Below the pieces are notes generated by a model, which searched no databases, was not told where the DNA came from, and saw nothing but the letters and a program-made list of their open reading frames with translations. A program made the translations under genes and the position numbers. This document shows, in pieces, positions 45,676 to 55,773 of a DNA stretch of 64,000 nucleotides. Where the stretch lies: positions 33,699,855 to 33,763,854 of the forward strand of contig NC_056047.1 in the NCBI RefSeq assembly GCF_004379255.2, in the 5' to 3' direction. Numbering within the stretch: the stretch's first letter is position 1; the number at the start of each line of letters is the position of its first letter. The DNA is from Salvia splendens (taxonomy: Eukaryota; Streptophyta; Magnoliopsida; Lamiales; Lamiaceae).

Positions 45676-48600
45676 GCATACTGGGTAGTACAGCAAGGGA
45701 ATATAGATACTGGAGCCTGCGAAGAGGAAAGGAAGCTGTAGCTACAGGAGTTGGAGGAACTTAAATTGGAGTCGTTTGATTCAGCCATGTGGTACAAAGA
45801 GAGGACAAAACTGTGGCATGATAAAAATCTGAGAACCAAGGATCTCCACGTCTGCCAGAAAGTACTACTCTTCCAGTCTCGACTGAGGCTAATGCATGGG
45901 AAGCTCAAATCAAAGTGGACAGGTCCTTACATCATAACGACACTTCGTTCAAATGGAGCAGTCGAAATTTCAGGGAGTGCTATTGAGGCATTGATGAAGA
46001 GTTACGGGGTTCATCACCGACTATCTAGTCACTATTATCCGCAAGGTAATGGCCAAGCTGAGATATCTAATAGGGAGAAAAAAAGCATCCTTGAGAAGAC
46101 GGTGAATCCTTCCAGGAAGGATTTGAGTAAAAGGTTGGAAGATACTCTATGGGCATACAGAACCACCTACAAGACACCAATAAGGATGTCCCCCTATCGT
46201 ATTGTCTTTGGAAAAATGTGTCATCTGCCAGTGGGAATTGGACATTGAGCATACTGGGTAGTACAGCAAGGGAATATGGATACTGGAGCCTGCGAAGAGG
46301 AAAGGAAGCTGCAGCTACAGGAGTTGGAGGAACTTAAATTGGAGTCGTTTGATTCAGCCATGTGGTACAAAGAGAGGACAAAACTGTGGCATGATAAAAA
46401 TCTGAGAACCAAGGATCTCCACGTCTGCCAGAAAGTACTACTCTTCCAGTCTCGACTGAGGCTAATGCATGGGAAGCTCAAATCAAAGTGGACAGGTCCT
46501 TATATCATAACGACACTTCGTTCAAATGGAGCAGTCGAAATTTCAGGGAATGCTATTGAGGCATTGATGAAGAGGTACGGGGTTCATCACCGACTATCTA
46601 GTCACTATCATCCGCAAGGTAACGGCCAAGCTGAGATATCTAATAGGGAGAAAAAAAGCATCCTTGAGAAGACGGTTAATCCTTCCAGGAAGTATTTGAG
46701 TAAAAGGTTGGAAGATGCTCTATGGGCATACAGAACCACCTACAAGACACCAATAAGGATGTCCCCCTATCGTATTGTCTTTGGAAAAATGTGTCATCTG
46801 CCAGTGGGAATTGAACATCGAGCATACTGGGTAGTACAGCAAGGGAATATGGATACTGGAGCCTGCGAAGAGGAAAGGAAGCTGTAGCTACAGGAGTTGG
46901 AGGAACTCAAATTGGAGTCGTTTGATTCAGCCATGTGGTACAAAGAGAAGACAAAACTGTGGCATGATAAAAATCTGAGAACCAAGGATCTCCACGTCTG
47001 CCAGAAACTGGAGTCGTTTGATTCCAGTCTCGACTGAGGCTAATTCATGGGAAGCTCAAATCAAAGTGGACAGGTCCTTACATCATAACGACACTTCGTT
47101 CAAATGGAGCAGTTGAAATTTCAGGGAGTGCTATTGAGGCATTGATGAAGAGGTACGGGGTTCATCACCGACTATCTAGTCACTATCATCCGCAAGGTAA
47201 TGGCCAAGCTGAGATATCTAATAGGGAGAAAAAAAGCATCCTTGAGAAGACGGTTAATCCTTCCAGGAAGGATTTGAGTAAAAGGTTGGAAGATGCTCTA
47301 TGGGCATACAGAACCACCTACAAGACACCAATAAGGATGTCCCCCTATCGTATTGTCTTTCGAAAAATGTGTCATCTGCCAGTGGGAATTGGACATTGAG
47401 CATACTGGGTAGTACAACAAGGGAATATGGATACTGGAGCCTGCGAAAAGGAAAGGAAGCTGCAGCTACAGGAGTTGGAGGAACTTAAATTGGAGTCGTT
47501 TGATTCAGCCATGTGGTACAAAGAGAGGACAAAACTGTGGCATGATAAAAATCTGAGAACCAAGGATCTCCACGTCTGCCAGAAAGTACTACTCTTCCAG
47601 TCTCGACTGAGGCTAATGCATGGGAAGCTCAAATCAAAGTGGACAGGTCCTTATATCATAACGACACTTCGTTCAAATGGAGCAGTCGAAATTTCAGGGA
47701 ATGCTATTGAGGCATTGATGAAGAGGTACGGGGTTCATCACCGACTATCTAGTCACTATCATCCGCAAGGTAACGGCCAAGCTGAGATATCTAATAGGGA
47801 GAAAAAAAGCATCCTTGAGAAGACGGTTAATCCTTCCAGGAAGTATTTGAGTAAAAGGTTGGAAGATGCTCTATGGGCATACAGAACCACCTACAAGACA
47901 CCAATAAGGATGTCCCCCTATCGTATTGTCTTTGGAAAAATGTGTCATCTGCCAGTGGGAATTGAACATCGAGCATACTGGGTAGTACAGCAAGGGAATA
48001 TGGATACTGGAGCCTGCGAAGAGGAAAGGAAGCTGCAGCTACAGGAGTTGGAGGAACTCAAATTGGAGTCGTTTGATTCAGCCATGTGGTACAAAGAGAA
48101 GACAAAACTGTGGCATGATAAAAATCTGAGAACCAAGGATCTCCACGTCTGCCAGAAACTGGAGTCGTTTGATTCCAGTCTCGACTGAGGCTAATTCATG
48201 GGAAGCTCAAATCAAAGTGGACAGGTCCTTACATCATAACGACACTTCGTTCAAATGGAGCAGTTGAAATTTCAGGGAGTGCTATTGAGGCATTGATGAA
48301 GAGGTACGGGGTTCATCACCGACTATCTAGTCACTATCATCCGCAAGGTAATGGCCAAGCTGAGATATCTAATAGGGAGAAAAAAAGCATCCTTGAGAAG
48401 ACGGTTAATCCTTCCAGGAAGGATTTGAGTAAAAGGTTGGAAGATGCTCTATGGGCATACAGAACCACCTACAAGACACCAATAAGGATGTCCCCCTATC
48501 GTATTGTCTTTCGAAAAATGTGTCATCTGCCAGTGGGAATTGGACATTGAGCATACTGGGTAGTACAACAAGGGAATATGGATACTGGAGCCTGCGAAAA

Positions 48601-49430
48601 GGAAAGGAAGCTGCAGCTACAGGAGTTGGAGGAACTTAAATTGGAGTCGTTTGATTCAGCCATGTGGTACAAAGAGAGGACAAAACTGTGGCATGATAAA
48701 AATCTGAGAACCAAGGATCTCCACGTCTGCCAGAAAGTACTACTCTTCCAGTCTCGACTGAGGCTAATGCATGGGAAGCTCAAATCAAAGTGGACAGGTC
48801 CTTACATCATAACGACACTTCGTTCAAATGGAGCAGTCGAAATTTCAGGGAGTGCTATTGATGCATTGATGAAGAGGTACGGGGTTCATCACCGACTATA
48901 TAGTCACTATCATCCGCATGGTAACGGCCAAGCTGAGATATCTAATAGGGAGAAAAAAAGCATCCTTGAGAAGACGGTTAATCCTTCCAGGAAGTATTTG
49001 AGTAAAAGGTTGGAAGATGCTCTATGGGCATACAGAACCACCTACAAGACACCAATAAGGATGTCCCCCTATCGTATTGTCTTTGGAAAAATGTGTCATC
49101 TGCCAGTGGGAATTGAACATCGAGCATACTGGGTAGTACAGCAAGGGAATATGGATACTGGAACCTGCGAAGAGGAAAGGAAGCTGCAGCTACAGGAGTT
49201 GGAGGAACTCAAATTGGAGTCGTTTGATTCAGCCATGTGGTACAAAGAGAAGACAAAACTGTGGCATGATAAAAATCTGAGAACCAAGGATCTCCACGTC
49301 TGCCAGAAACTGGAGTCGTTTGATTCCAGTCTCGACTGAGGCTAATTCATGGGAAGCTCAAATCAAAGTGGACAGGTCCTTACATCATAACGGCACTTCG
49401 TTCAAATGGAGCAGTCGAAATTTCAGCGAG
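45404..49430 (+). repeat. Seven-unit tandem array of the integrase 3' half (573/578 bp units)
   Basis: The codon run [10 protein letters not shown] or variant starts at 45421, 45994, 46567, 47145, 47718, 48296 and 48869, giving spacings 573, 573, 578, 573, 578, 573; the last unit is 578. The sum, 4026, equals the distance between GTACC at 45404 and GTACC at 49430. Each unit holds the integrase catalytic Glu region and C-terminal domain, but not the two aspartates. Two types exist. A (573 bp) has GGACATTGAGCA with a stop and CAGAAAGTACTACTCTT; B (578 bp) has GAACATCGAGCA without that stop and CAGAAACTGGAGTCGTTTG. Order: A A B A B A B. The dimers 46567-47717 onward are nearly identical to each other. 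Confidence 0.93.
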
Positions 49431-49500
49431 TACCCCTAATTCTGAAACTTTTATTGTGAATGGACATAGACTGAATATATTTAGGGACAACACGTAAATA
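49430..49500 (+). pseudogene. Athila-2 integrase C-terminal end
   Basis: After the array the original sequence resumes as SETFIVNGHRLNIFRDN and then stop, matching the usual Athila integrase ending (F-VNG-RLK). It shows that the array grew inside the integrase gene and not at its end. Confidence 0.75.
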
Positions 49501-50180
49501 TGTGTAGTGGAAGAAATTCCACTGCATATAAGTCTTGATATCGCCTAGTGATCAGTAGGATAGGAATTTGGAGTTTCGCCTGGATATTCATTTAAAATTA
49601 GACGTGTCTATTGACCAGGTAGAATTCCAAATTGCCTAGGGTAGGATTGTAAATATTGTAATTAATTATTAGCTAAAATTTAATATTGTTTAGAAAGCTG
49701 GATTTGAAAAAAAACCAAAAAATATTTTCGGACTTTAAATATTATTTTATGGTACGTACTGACCAAGGCAATTTCCGAATTAGTGTAACTCTGAAAAAAT
49801 ATTTAAATGTCATTTTTATTTGTTTCCATACTTAGTAAATTTAGGAGGAAATTTGAATTTGGGAAGATATTTGAATTAGTCCGTTGGGTGTAGCTTTGCA
49901 AGCGTAGGGGTGCGACTGGAGGCACATGGAGCAGTGAGGTGACAGGCGCTCTCAACCGTCTCCCACGGAAGCATCGCGACCTGGAACCGCCTACAACCAG
50001 TCGAAACCTTCAACTGCCATTTCCAGTATATATACCAATAACCGCCACTCTTCCTTCACTTTTACATCCCCTACCTGCAATTATCACGCCCAAAAATACA
50101 ACCCCATTCACTAATCAAGGAACGCCCCCAACCCGACCAAATCCACCACTGGAAAACAAATACTGACCGTCATTCCAACC

Positions 50181-50771
50181 ATGGGAAAGAAAAAAAACAC
50201 CCAAAAATCAACTTCTACCAAACCCTCATCACCGATTCGTGAACAACAACCGGGAAACCCACCACCGCCAGTCCAGCAACAACAACCGCGGCCGCCAGTT
50301 TCACAGCCGGGCACGATGATCTCCATAGAACTCCTAGCAGAGTATCTCAGGCAAACAAACCCTAACGTAGATTGGGGGCGACGCTGGCGGGTTTTAAACC
50401 AAGTCGGAGGTGTGTCAGACACATCGAGCGGGACACCGGCGATGTCCGCTCCCATATCAGCCGTTCCCATCACCGTAGTTCATCCGACCACTGTCCCAAC
50501 TTCATCAATTCCTACACCCACCGAACCTTCCCAGCAAGGATCTACACATTCTGAAACACCAAAACAACCCCAAACTGAACCGTTAGATGTTAGCCCTCTT
50601 TCCGCTTACCAAGATCCGGGAACGGAAGAGGAGAACACCGAAGGGGAGAGGATACTGGAGGAGAAGGGGAACGGAGTGCAAAGGGGTAAAATGGAGGAAA
50701 CACCCGAGAAGGAAACAATGGAGGAGAAGAGGACAACGGAGGATGAAGGCCTGAACGAAACGGCCAGGTAA
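50181..50771 (+). CDS. Extra ORF downstream of Athila-2 integrase (function unknown)
   Basis: A 196-codon frame starting MGKKKNTQKSTSTK: basic head, then proline/glutamine-rich and serine/threonine-rich, then a strongly acidic Glu-rich tail. The same frame reads past its stop as QGLMTDEEFQSILDGVTDAL until the LTR-T insertion at 50822. Many Athila elements carry an additional ORF after pol, often called env-like; position and composition fit the N-terminus of such a protein. I see no signal peptide or membrane segment, so an envelope role is not supported. The upstream spacer (49500-50180) has a TATATATA-like string near 50025. No other domain recognised. Confidence 0.45.
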   Translation: MGKKKNTQKSTSTKPSSPIREQQPGNPPPPVQQQQPRPPVSQPGTMISIELLAEYLRQTNPNVDWGRRWRVLNQVGGVSDTSSGTPAMSAPISAVPITVVHPTTVPTSSIPTPTEPSQQGSTHSETPKQPQTEPLDVSPLSAYQDPGTEEENTEGERILEEKGNGVQRGKMEETPEKETMEEKRTTEDEGLNETAR

Positions 50772-50821
50772 CAAGGCCTAATGACTGATGAAGAATTCCA
50801 GTCGATATTAGACGGAGTGAC

Positions 50822-52280
50822 TGATGCACTTTTTATTAGCACTAAATAAACCTGCAAGTATACAGTGTGGATCTAGTATAACTAAAGGTTAGTACCGGGA
50901 TATCGAACACGGAGAAAACAATAACAAATTGGCTACCTTCTACTAAGCTTCTTTCACTATTTGGAAAACCGAAGAATTTTCGATTTTTGAAAATAAAAAC
51001 AATTTGAAAGAAAATAAACAACTAATTGCAAGTAATCAAAGAGATAAAATATGAGAGATAATGGAATTCCAGGGTTGTGCGTTCACAGTTATGGTTATAC
51101 AAACTCCTACTACATTATCCTAGCACAATTTATACTTCGATAGTATGAGTCACATAAGTTTTGCCCATGCGGCACAAGCGTAGATTACTAACACTAGGGT
51201 TGTCAATCCTAGATCCGTAACTCCAAAAGCTCCTATGGCCCTTGAAAAGTAATCACTCTCAATTAATAGTGTCGTTTTAAGGGAAGCTAATTGTAGTGTC
51301 TACTAAGCGGACCTAACTCGCCAACCTCCTCTCACGATTATGTTGCAAGTTATATTAATTCATCACAGAATGTGTCACTCAAACGAAAAGCATTATCTAA
51401 CAACTTAGGGAAGAAACGAAGTAAAAACAAAATGGAAATTAAATAGCAAAACATAATTGTATAACCAAAGTCGTTACTAACACATCCCTTGAATCCTATG
51501 AGTTTAGTTAAACATGATAGAATAATCTAAAAATATAGATTGTAGGGAAAACAAAAAGAACATAAGAATTAAAGCAAATAAAACCCAAAGGTTGAATCCT
51601 TGTAGCTCTTGATCTTCTCTTGATTCCTTCTTCAACACCTTGCACTATGAAGAACTCTCAAATTTATGCACTAGAATTAAATGGCAAAAAGAGAATCCTT
51701 AATGAAGAGGTTTAAGGGGTATTTATAGGGGAAATTTCGAGCAACAGAAAATAAGGCAAAAAGTGGATAAGTTTGGTAAATCTTGGGGATAAAGTAGGTC
51801 AATTCCGTGCACCGCGTTTTCCCAGCAGGCTGCCACACCTTGGCCATCGGTCGCTGCGGTTTGATCCATAGTGTCTGCCTCTCAAACAGTGGTCGCTACA
51901 TTTCATCCCAGCGGTCGCTGGAAGTCGTCCCGTAGCTTCTGAATCATTTGGAGTGGTCGCTGTGCACACCCCAGCGCTCACTGGGCATGTTCTTTGTTTC
52001 AGTACATCTTTCTCTGGAGCGGTCCCCTACTGGCTCAGCGGTCGTTTGGCCCCAGCGGCCGCTGTATGGGTTGCAGTGGACCCCTGGGCGTCTCGAATGC
52101 TCCAGATTTTCTACTTTGACTTTTTGCTGTCTTTTTATTCTCAAATATGCACATTTCTCAAAAAATACGTCAAAATACCAAAATAGATAAAATATGTAAA
52201 ATATGGACTTGAATTGTCATTTTGACATTAAAAACGGACCAAATAAATGCCTTAAAACAGTGCAAAATCCAAGCGTATCA
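50822..52280 (-). repeat. 3' LTR of the LTR-T element (1459 bp)
   Basis: Minus-strand start TGATACGCTTGGATTTTGCA, end AAAAAGTGCATCA. Near the end it has GTATACTTGCAGGTTTAT, a string at the LTR end of many Athila/Tat elements. A block at 51805-52095 contains about ten variants of CAGCGGTCGCTG. Confidence 0.88.
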
Positions 52281-52294
52281 ACTCCCCCAAACTT
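52281..52294 (-). other. Polypurine tract of the LTR-T element
   Basis: Minus strand AAGTTTGGGGGAGT, preceded by a GAGGACAAACAAAAATGT-like string. GAGGACAA-C then AAGTTTGGGGGAG before the LTR is a known signature of Athila/Tat 3' ends. Confidence 0.88.
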
Positions 52295-54343
52295 ACATTT
52301 TTGTTTGTCCTCAAACAAAACAACAAAGACACAAAATCGACGCATGGAATGCACAAGGACTAGACTTCTTCGTTGCCTCAAAGTATGGAAATGATAGACT
52401 AAGCATAAGTTAACGCAATCAAATCATGCGTTTTCTTGTGGCAAACTTCCAAATATAGGAAGTGATTTATCTCTCACTCTACTTGATGTGATTAAGAATC
52501 AGAAGTCCGAAATGTCTTCATTTTTTGTTGTAATGTAGGTGAGGAATATTTGGCTAAAAAGTGACTCAAAAATAAAAATATCTCATGTAGAGTTAAAATG
52601 ACTCCACTTTTCTAAACACCCAAGACACTTCTAACACTTTATTTTTCTCCTTCAACTCACTTTCCAAACCTTTGATATTTCTCTCTTTTCTTTTCTTTTT
52701 CAACCTTCCTTTCTTTTTCTTTTATTTATTTTCTTTCTTTTTCATAAGCATCCTTTCTAAATCAAGCACACATTTTGAATTTTCACTATTTCACAACTTG
52801 CACTTTTTTATATTAAACACACTACTTTTTATAACTTTCTTCCTTATCTCTCCAATTCTTTTACAAAAGATAATAAAAACTATACTAACCCAAGGAATTG
52901 TCCCAATTTATTCGGCTTCCAAAGAATAGGCTTGAAGGCTCAAAATTGGCTCCAAAGGTAAAATTTTTGAAATTTTAAGTGGGTTGAAAATTTTAGGTAA
53001 AAAAGTAGCTAAGAAAAGATGACCTAACATCCTCTTTCATTAACTTAAACACTATATAAACTTAGGCAGACTAGGAGCAAGTTCTAGAAACATATACATG
53101 CATGAAGATAAATCACACAAGAAAGAATTAAGACTCAAACCTCACAAGGTATAATCATGATTCAAGGCGAACAAGCAATTCACTAATTATGCACCTTTAC
53201 ACCAAACCATCAAATCAAAATGTCAATCCATACTTAATCAAAGATGAAAAGAACTTAATATCATTGGCAACTCGGTCTAATGTGTCCCTAAACATGCTTG
53301 TTTCTAAGTTCTTCTTGTTATGTTTTTGACATGAATTCTCCTTCGGTTTTTTTTTAAAAATAAAAACTTAAACTAAAAACCTAAAAACGAAAGAAAAAAC
53401 CTAAACTCACGGTCCACCACTTCATCCTCCCAAACTTATTTACAACAAAGTGTAAAATAAGTTTGTAGAGTCAGTCGAGTCGTGAGTGAACTACTAAAAA
53501 GAAAACATACCTTGAAATATTTCGCGTAGTGGCTGGACGGGCAAAAGTTCAAAAAATTCAAAAAATTGGGGCTGGAAAACTGCAATTGGGCAGCGGTCGC
53601 TGGCGACGAGTCAGGACGTTCCTAGTTAGTGCTCAGCTGGCCGCTGCGGTCGTTGGGGAGAGTCAAGAACCTGCGAAAATTTCAATCAACACAAAAATGA
53701 AAATTAAACTAAAAAATTACTTAAAAAAACTTAAGAAAAGACTGGAAATAAATGGTTGGGTTGCCTCCCAACAAGTGCTTATTTTTCATCATTAGCTTGA
53801 CGTTTTTTGAAGTTCATGACTTATCCCCATCGTAGGAATTCCGTTGGGATGCCTTTGTACCTACAAATTCGCAATGTGAGCATGGAATGAAGAAAATTGT
53901 AGTGGTATACAACACATAATATTTGGCACTCCCCCAAACTCGAACCAAATCAAGGCGTAAAAATAATCATAAACAAGACCAATTAATCTACCTTGATTCA
54001 AAAATCATCCTCCCATCATGATCTCTATCCCCCAATAATTTGCAAGAAATTTCAACAATAGACCAAGAACGTGCAAAACAATTTAAGCTAAAAAAATATA
54101 CACAAGTCATGCAAGATAAAATAGTCTCACAATGCTATGAACATGAACTATGCGTATCAACAATCAAGTCAAAGGGGATATTCAAATTTCATCCATAAAA
54201 AGAAGCTAATTCAAGCATACCCAACAATGATACCCAACAATGATTAATTCCAACAAATCCAACTAACAATTTATCACAAGTATATCATCCCCCATCACAC
54301 TCCAATTCAAACTACAAAAATTTTTACCCACAACAAAGTCATT
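52295..54343 (-). other. 3' non-coding interior of the LTR-T element
   Basis: No coding frame. At about 53745-53805 the minus strand has a GTCAAGCTAATGATGAAAAA string followed by GCACTTGTTGGGAGGCAACC, a conserved piece of Athila/Tat 3' untranslated regions. Two CAGCGGTCGCTGG-like palindromes are at 53590-53655. A pyrimidine-rich stretch fills 52620-52740. Confidence 0.65.
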
Positions 54344-55773
54344 TCCCCTACGCTATTTATTTTGCGGCAGATTACTTATCGAGACTCTTGGATAGACTTA
54401 TTCTGGGAAAAGATGATATGATGTATCGAACAACCAGGTATTCCTTCGGTGTTTCCCACTTGGCATATGCGGATGATATTATAATTTTTTTGCAGGCCCA
54501 GAGGTCGGCCATATTGAAGATCTAGAGTGTCTTAATCACTATATGGAGGTCTCGGGGCAGAGGGTGAATGTGGGAAAAAGCTGCTGCTTTGTAGATGAGA
54601 AATTTGATTCTTGGGCTGCAGAAATTACAGAGGCTAGTGGGTATCAGCATGGGAGCTTACCTTTTACTTATTTAGTAGTCCCCATCTATCGAGGTCGCAA
54701 ACGTACTAATTTGTTCATGTTCATCCGAGACAGAATCTCTGAGAGAATTCACAGTTGGAGCCATAGGCAGTTATGGTTTGGGGGTCGGTTGACCTTGATA
54801 AAAAAGTGTCCTTGGAGCAATCCCGAGCCATATTTTTCAGGCTTTGGAGCCTACAAGAGGGGCCATGAAGAAGATTGAGCAGGTCCTTGCGAGGTTTCTT
54901 TGGGGCTCATGCTACACGGCAAGTAAAACTCACTGGATCAAATGGGAGAGAGTTTGCTTGCCAACAGATGAGGGAGGTCTCGGACTCAAACGTTTGGCAG
55001 ATGAAGTGGTGGCCTTTATTATCAAGATGTGGTGGAGATTTCAAGAGCAGGAATCCCTTTGGGCTAGTTATATGCAGTGTAAATATTGTTCTTTTTTCTT
55101 CCCACCGGTGCTGACTAAGTCTAAAAGGTTTAGCCCGATGTGGAGAAGAATGTTTAAGGTAGGTCAGAAAACTCGTGGTTTTGTTAGATGGGTTCTAGGT
55201 GAGGGGAGGATCTGTTTCTGGTATGATACATGGCTCTCAGACGTTCCTTTAGTAATCTATGTGGAGGAGGGAGCAGCTCTACATCCACAAAAGGTGAGTG
55301 ATTTCTGGTGTGGAGAGCAGTGGGATAAGGAGGAGCTTTGGCGTTTGAATAAGGAGTGGGGCGTGCCGGCTGAAGTGATAGAGCAGATCCTGCAGACTCC
55401 TTTTGACAGAGGGGAGAAGGATAGAGGGAGATAGGCTGTCACGCCCAACGGGAATTTCTCAGTAGCTTCGGCATGGGATTTTGCTAGACGTAGAGCGGAG
55501 AAAAAAGAGGTGCATAAGTCCAATTGGAACAAGTGCATTTTGTCAACAATCTCTGTCTTTCAGTGGAGGCTTCTGGCCAACAGAGTTCCAGTTGATGCGA
55601 GATTCCAATGGAGGGGAGTCTCCTTGGCCTCGAAGTGCAGATGCTGCAATAAGCCGAATGAGGAGTCAAGATTGCACCTCTTCGTTAATGGTGATGCAGC
55701 AAGAAAGGTGTGGAGACACATTGCAAAGTGGTTTCCACAAGCTCCAGAGTTTGAAGAGGAAGGAGTCAATATT
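54344..55773 (+). pseudogene. L1-type LINE fragment: RT end and zf-RVT region
   Basis: Read in changing frames: SPTLFIL, AADYLSRLLDRL, then HLAYADDIIIF with the catalytic YADD box at 54466-54477, SGQRVNVGKSCCF, LPFTYLVVPIYRGRK, WSHRQLWFGGRLTLIKK, MKKIEQVLARFLWG, GGLGLKRL and, near the end, FQWRLLANRVPVDARFQWRG with CRCCNKPNEESRLHLFVNGD, the zinc-binding region found at the end of plant LINE reverse transcriptases. The endonuclease and the first half of RT are missing on the left, and an LTR cuts the right end. Several frameshifts and stops; dead. Confidence 0.88.

Larger units (their letters stand above)
40807..50821 (+). mobile_element. Athila-type Ty3/gypsy element, copy 2, with amplified integrase segment
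   Basis: Order: 5'-truncated LTR remnant with TATA box, end of gag, protease, RT, RNase H, integrase, seven-unit tandem array, end of integrase, spacer, extra ORF. The capsid part of gag and any primer site are missing. At 50822 an LTR-T element cuts it. Motifs such as [22 protein letters not shown] and [11 protein letters not shown] identify the Athila lineage. It is related to Athila-3 at 58768. Confidence 0.88.
50822..54343 (-). mobile_element. LTR-T family element, 3' end (Athila/Tat-like)
   Basis: Minus-strand element with 3' LTR (50822-52280), polypurine tract and about 2 kb of 3' non-coding interior, cut at about 54343 by the LINE. GTGAC at 50817-50821 should be its target duplication; the partner is not in view. 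It inserted into the extra ORF region of Athila-2. Confidence 0.8.

Noticed and set aside
45404..49430. Regularly spaced repeats that might be read as a CRISPR-like or protein-domain repeat array
   Set aside because: Units are 573-578 bp head-to-tail copies of integrase sequence with no spacers, in plant DNA. Stops and frameshifts exclude one long repeat protein.
50111..50857. Antisense ORFs opposite the extra Athila-2 ORF
   Set aside because: Shadow frames of the proline- and glutamate-rich plus-strand ORF; no start context or domain.
52672..52929. Phe-rich 85-codon ORF that looks like membrane segments
   Set aside because: It translates a pyrimidine tract (TTTCTTTT-type) in the LTR-T 3' region; low-complexity artefact.
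54844..55434. 196-codon ORF as an independent host gene
   Set aside because: It is the continuation of the LINE reverse transcriptase C-terminal part (MKKIEQVLARFLWG, GGLGLKRL), reached by a frameshift.
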